A stretch of 64,000 bases of DNA from Chinchilla lanigera (taxonomy: Eukaryota; Chordata; Mammalia; Rodentia; Chinchillidae), in assembly GCF_000276665.1 (NCBI RefSeq), contig NW_004955488.1:2279166-2343165 (forward strand), given 5' to 3'. The position numbers and the translations under genes are program-made. Position 1 is the first letter of the stretch. Each line of letters begins with the position of its first letter. Positions 60,485 to 64,000 of this stretch are shown piece after piece. The notes beneath the pieces were generated by a model, which saw only the letters and a list, made by a program, of their open reading frames with translations, was not told the origin of the DNA and searched no databases.

Positions 60485-61100
60485 ATACATCTCATTGCAT
60501 TTCAGTAATTTATGTCTAAAATATTGGCTGCTTCTATTTTCTTTGATGAATACTATAAATTATGTAGTATTACTGCATACCTAGCTACATCTTTCCCTAT
60601 GCCACTGCTGAGAAAAAATGCTATTTGAAAGGGACTAGCTCCAGGAGGCTTTTGAAAATGAAAAGAAATTACATCACTGACCACAAATGAATTGAAAGAA
60701 TGTAATGCATGCAGATGGAGAAGCTACTATCCCAGTTTGCAGCATGAGGGAACACATAAAAGTCCATTTGAGAGTGGAATGTGATACTGAAAAATAAAAC
60801 AGATGTTTATCAAAATGATACCTGGAAGTGGGATATTTTAGGTAAAAAAAACCAGCAAAAATAAAGGCTGAGTAGGTCTCCGGTCATAAAGTATCCACAG
60901 AGTCATCATCTGCTTGTGTGACTGAAAATTGGGCAAAAGTTTGGACACTGGAGAGATAAGATGTAAAAAGATTTATCTTCACTGTGAGCCATGATGCAAA
61001 ATATTTCAATATTACTATCACACCAAAGAGTGATTAAAGGAAGGTGATTTTTTTTTTTACTTAGATAAGAAGTTGGAATTTGTGTATACATAATACTTTT
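60485..61100. other. No gene seen
   Basis: No recognised element. Confidence 0.5.
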
Positions 61101-61114
61101 AAATATCTAAGCAT

Positions 61115-61215
61115 GGGGGATGGGGATTTAGCTTAGCGGCAAAGCGCTTGCCTGGCAAGCACAAGGTCGTGAGTTCCGTTCCCGGTACCGGAGGAAAAAA
61201 AGAAAAAAAAAAAAA
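61115..61215 (+). mobile_element. ID-type SINE, young
   Basis: Body GGGGGATGGGGATTTAGCTT, GGCAAAGCGC, B box GAGTTCCGTTCCCGG, GTACCGGAGG and an A-rich tail. Perfect 10-bp TSD ATCTAAGCAT at 61105-61114 and 61216-61225. Confidence 0.96.
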
Positions 61216-61229
61216 ATCTAAGCATGTAG

Positions 61230-63060
61230 GCAGGATAATCAAAACATTCAGTAAAAGTTCAAATTTTTAAAATTTGTCTCAATAAATTAATTGTACAGTT
61301 AATTATCATTAACTTCCAGCAAAAGAGCATTCATGGCCATGTGACTTACTGTAATATATTTTTAAATGTAAATATTCACCATAGGTTTTGAAACTATCTC
61401 ATAGGCTATTAAAGAAATATGTTTTTTCTTTCCAGCTGTAGCACTAAATACAAACACTGTGTAAAAATTACAGGTGCTAGATGTGATAGGGTAAAGTATG
61501 GATTTCAATTCTTTATTTTCTCTCTAAATTAGGGTTATGCATATATATCCCTACTATGTATCCATGTATTTTCCACTTTAGTGGGGTATATCAATGATGC
61601 ATGAACATTGGGCTGGTCTATTTGACTTGCTTTGGAAACTATACAGTATGAAGAAATAAAGACACTGGTATGGTTTACCCTCTAGAATTTTCTTCAACTG
61701 CTTTGGGGAGACATTACTGAGTAGCTGTCTCTTTCAAAGAGACTGGGAAGAGACAAAGATCAAACCTAACCTCTGCCAGAAGTCTGGAACCATGATCACA
61801 GAAATTCAACCAAGTGCTAGCTGATATGCATATCATTAAAAAAAGTCTTCTAAATTTTGCTATTGCTACTGAGATTCAGAGAGTACTGTGAAGCAAAACG
61901 ATTAACTCACCTTCCAGGACATTTTTTTCAATACTCTGTTTTTTTGTTTTTTGTTTTTTCTGCTTACATGAATAGAAAAAAATTCAGAGGCGTTACTTCA
62001 AAAGTATTGAAATGGATGTGGACATTTTTATTTTCATCTCCAGTGCTACCTCCTTTGCCCCATTGTAATACTTTTGGAAGATTATAAAAGCAGCTTTAAT
62101 ACATTCCTACCATCTGAACTATGCTTCAGAAAGTAGTGAGAATGATCTTGTAAAAATGTGGAGTCATTCCCCCCACTTAAAATACTTCCCTGCTTTCAAG
62201 TACGTGTGTAGGAAAACCATACTCCACAGAAGAATCTGGGCCCCGTTTCTGCTTCTTTGAGCTCATTCTGTGCTGTGGTACCCCTTTGTAGTATATTTCA
62301 ACCATGCATAACAGTTTTGTGAAATCACAGTCCAATTTTATCTTCTTGGTTCTGCACTATTATTCTCTGCTAGGTGTAATTTTCCCTAGTAATTTCCTTT
62401 TGCTAACTCACGCATATCTTTCACATTCCAGCTTAAATAGTTGTTCTTCAATGAAATTTTGCTGTCCATGCAGTGATTCTCTATTCTTTAAAATATACAT
62501 CCAATACAGCTCTGTTTGTTTGCTCAATTTTCTTCCCAGAAATATACATTTGTTGAAGCGAGGAGCATATTTGTCTTGTCTACATTAGATGAATTTATGT
62601 GCATAAGTGAAAAGGAAAAAAAAACAAATCTGTAAATACCTTGTTGGAGTTATAGTAGTGCTGGTTCTGTTATTGGAGATAGAAATACAAATCCGGACTA
62701 TTTTTTCTCAGAAAACTCTTGATCATATGTTTTATAATATAACTGGACATAGTAGGGCCCTTATCTCAATTCTTCCTTTTGGTTTTATGGTCACATTTGA
62801 GCTTACTTGAATGGAAAAAAGGAAGTTCTCACTAAAAGGCTGTGGTGATCTTTGATTACTTCCATACTCCTCAATTGTACAAACATTTAATGATATTCTT
62901 TGCAAGTTATGATACTTACATAAGAGAAAAAAGTAACCTCCATATTTTATACAAAATTTTCTTCTCTCCTGTGGGTCTAACTTTGTTGTTCTGTATCATC
63001 TTTAAGCACTGTGTGCCTGAAATTAAATATACAACCTTGTCTGAAGTACAAAATGAATGG
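61230..63060. other. No gene seen; AT-rich unique sequence
   Basis: No recognised element. Plus frames of 76, 94 and 67 codons (61857-62087, 62304-62588, 62607-62810) are F/L/S-rich and lack recognisable domains. Confidence 0.5.
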
Positions 63061-63079
63061 ATAATTAAAATGAAGTCAA

Positions 63080-63175
63080 TGGGGCTGCTCAGCGGCAAAA
63101 GCACCTGCCTGGCAAGCGCAAGGTCATGAGTTCAGTTCCCAGTACCAGAGAAAAACAAAAAAATAAATAAATAAA
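63080..63175 (+). mobile_element. ID-type SINE with 9-bp deletion in the promoter A-box region
   Basis: GGGGCTGCTCAGCGGCAAAA lacks the GGGGATTTA that all other copies carry between GGGGCT and GCTCAGC, so the A box loses its start. The B box GAGTTCAGTTCCCAG and A-rich tail are normal. Perfect 14-bp TSD TAAAATGAAGTCAA at 63066-63079 and 63176-63189. The 95-codon frame 62842-63129 runs into it by chance. Confidence 0.96.
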
Positions 63176-63239
63176 TAAAATGAAGTCAAATTGGCCATGT
63201 TTACAGACAATGTGTCATAACTTGTCATTATTGAACTCA

Positions 63240-63620
63240 AGTGTCTGATGTATACTATTTAAAGGAGAAACGGTTTATTTTTGCTCATGGCTTCGGAGGG
63301 CTCAGTGCATGGTTGGCTGGCTGCAAAGTAGAAACATCAGGGCAGAAGCACTTGCCCGAGGCATGTGTCTCGTCTCGTGAGGGCCACAGGCACAAAACTG
63401 GACAAGCACCGGGGAGGAAGGGGACAGGGTCAGAATATAGTATTTAAGACAATGGTTTCATGGCCCACCCAGGCACACATATATGTGGGCTGTATCAATC
63501 CCTAATGTGGCTTTCAAGGCAATCATGAAAATCCAGCTTAACTGCCCGCATTCCACCACTTGTAAATTTGACAGGCAAACGCATACTCTTAAACCACAGT
63601 TAATCTAGCAAAAATCACAT
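63240..63620 (-). mobile_element. MaLR-type LTR, minus strand
   Basis: GAAACGGTTTATTTTTGCTC at the left, GGGAGGAAGGGGACAGGGTC in the middle and AATCCAGCTTAACTGCC at the right match the reverse layout of a MaLR LTR and the copy at 33960-34230. The right boundary is unclear. The 68-codon frame here is a chance frame. Confidence 0.65.
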
Positions 63621-63624
63621 AGTC

Positions 63625-64000
63625 TTAATTTCACCTAAAGTATAACCCTACTGCACACAGCCAAAGATGCATTCATCCTTCCCCAATCTCTCAAAGCTTC
63701 CAGTGTTGCTCAAAGTCCAAGTGCAAAATCTTCTTTAAAATTCAAGATAAACACTGATGTGTGAAGCTCTGAAAATTTAAAGAAGCAAGGTACTAAATCT
63801 CAAAATACAAAGCCATAAGATAAATATTTCTATTTCAAAAGTAAGAACTAAAGGAATAGAACAGAATCAGACCAAAGCAAGATGAAAATCTAGCAAAAGA
63901 TCCCTTAAGTCCTGTAGCTCTGTCTGGCATCCGGCACATGGGATAAGATATCAATTTCAGGGGTTTGGGTGACGCCATCCTTTCCACTTTCCTAGTTGCA
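63625..64000. other. No gene seen; possible continuation of the MaLR element
   Basis: The sequence after the LTR is A-rich and may be internal MaLR sequence, but no protein remnant could be recognised. Confidence 0.35.

Overview
The window looks like intergenic or intronic nuclear DNA from a rodent. It is AT-rich, no convincing protein-coding gene was found, and nearly all recognisable content is retrotransposon. The main organism clue is a young tRNA-derived ID-type SINE of about 75 bp (body GGGGCTGGGGATTTAGCTCA..., Pol III A and B boxes, A-rich tail), present in at least 14 clear copies, many flanked by perfect target-site duplications (TSDs). Four B1-type (7SL-derived) SINEs and a distinctive LINE-1 3' end accompany it. 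The ID 3' end (CCGGTACCGGAGAAAAACC) differs from the murid ID consensus as I remember it, so a non-murid rodent is likely. The exact lineage is not settled.

Layout. 1-1.3 kb: two L1 3' ends in opposite orientation. 1.3-3.2 kb: an ID and two MaLR LTR relics, one interrupted by an ID. 4.3-4.5 kb: an ancient MIR. 4.9-5.4 kb: an unexplained GC-richer block with two YY1-like sites. 5.4-13.5 kb: mostly unique AT-rich DNA with one B1 and one short L1 whose 5' junction forms a 48-bp-arm hairpin. 13.5-22.3 kb: the densest block, with a MaLR LTR, a long degenerate L1 (about 13.97-19.85 kb) carrying two ID insertions and an inverted L1 fragment, then a second 1-kb L1 with a clean TSD, then another MaLR LTR. 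22.3-32 kb: ID copies, a B1, a twin-primed L1, a composite ID insertion, a MaLR LTR and a degenerate L1. 32-58 kb: MaLR LTRs, an internally deleted L1, a probable HAL1/L1M element, several IDs, and an L1 inserted in a MaLR LTR. 58-64 kb: mostly unique sequence, one unexplained coding-like patch near 60.1-60.5 kb, two IDs and a terminal MaLR LTR.

How the parts relate. L1 endonuclease and reverse transcriptase, supplied by active copies elsewhere, explain the A-tailed, TSD-flanked ID and B1 insertions. Insertion order can be read from nesting: MaLR and old L1 copies are the hosts, young L1 and ID copies are the guests. The open reading frames of 60-190 codons are almost all chance frames or L1 remnants. 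The longest recognisable protein match is a 188-codon piece of L1 ORF2 reverse transcriptase (18731-19297, minus). No new multi-gene system was found. The points of interest are structural: a long hairpin at an L1 junction, a composite ID insertion, a twin-primed L1, an ID lacking part of its promoter, and two unexplained GC-richer patches.
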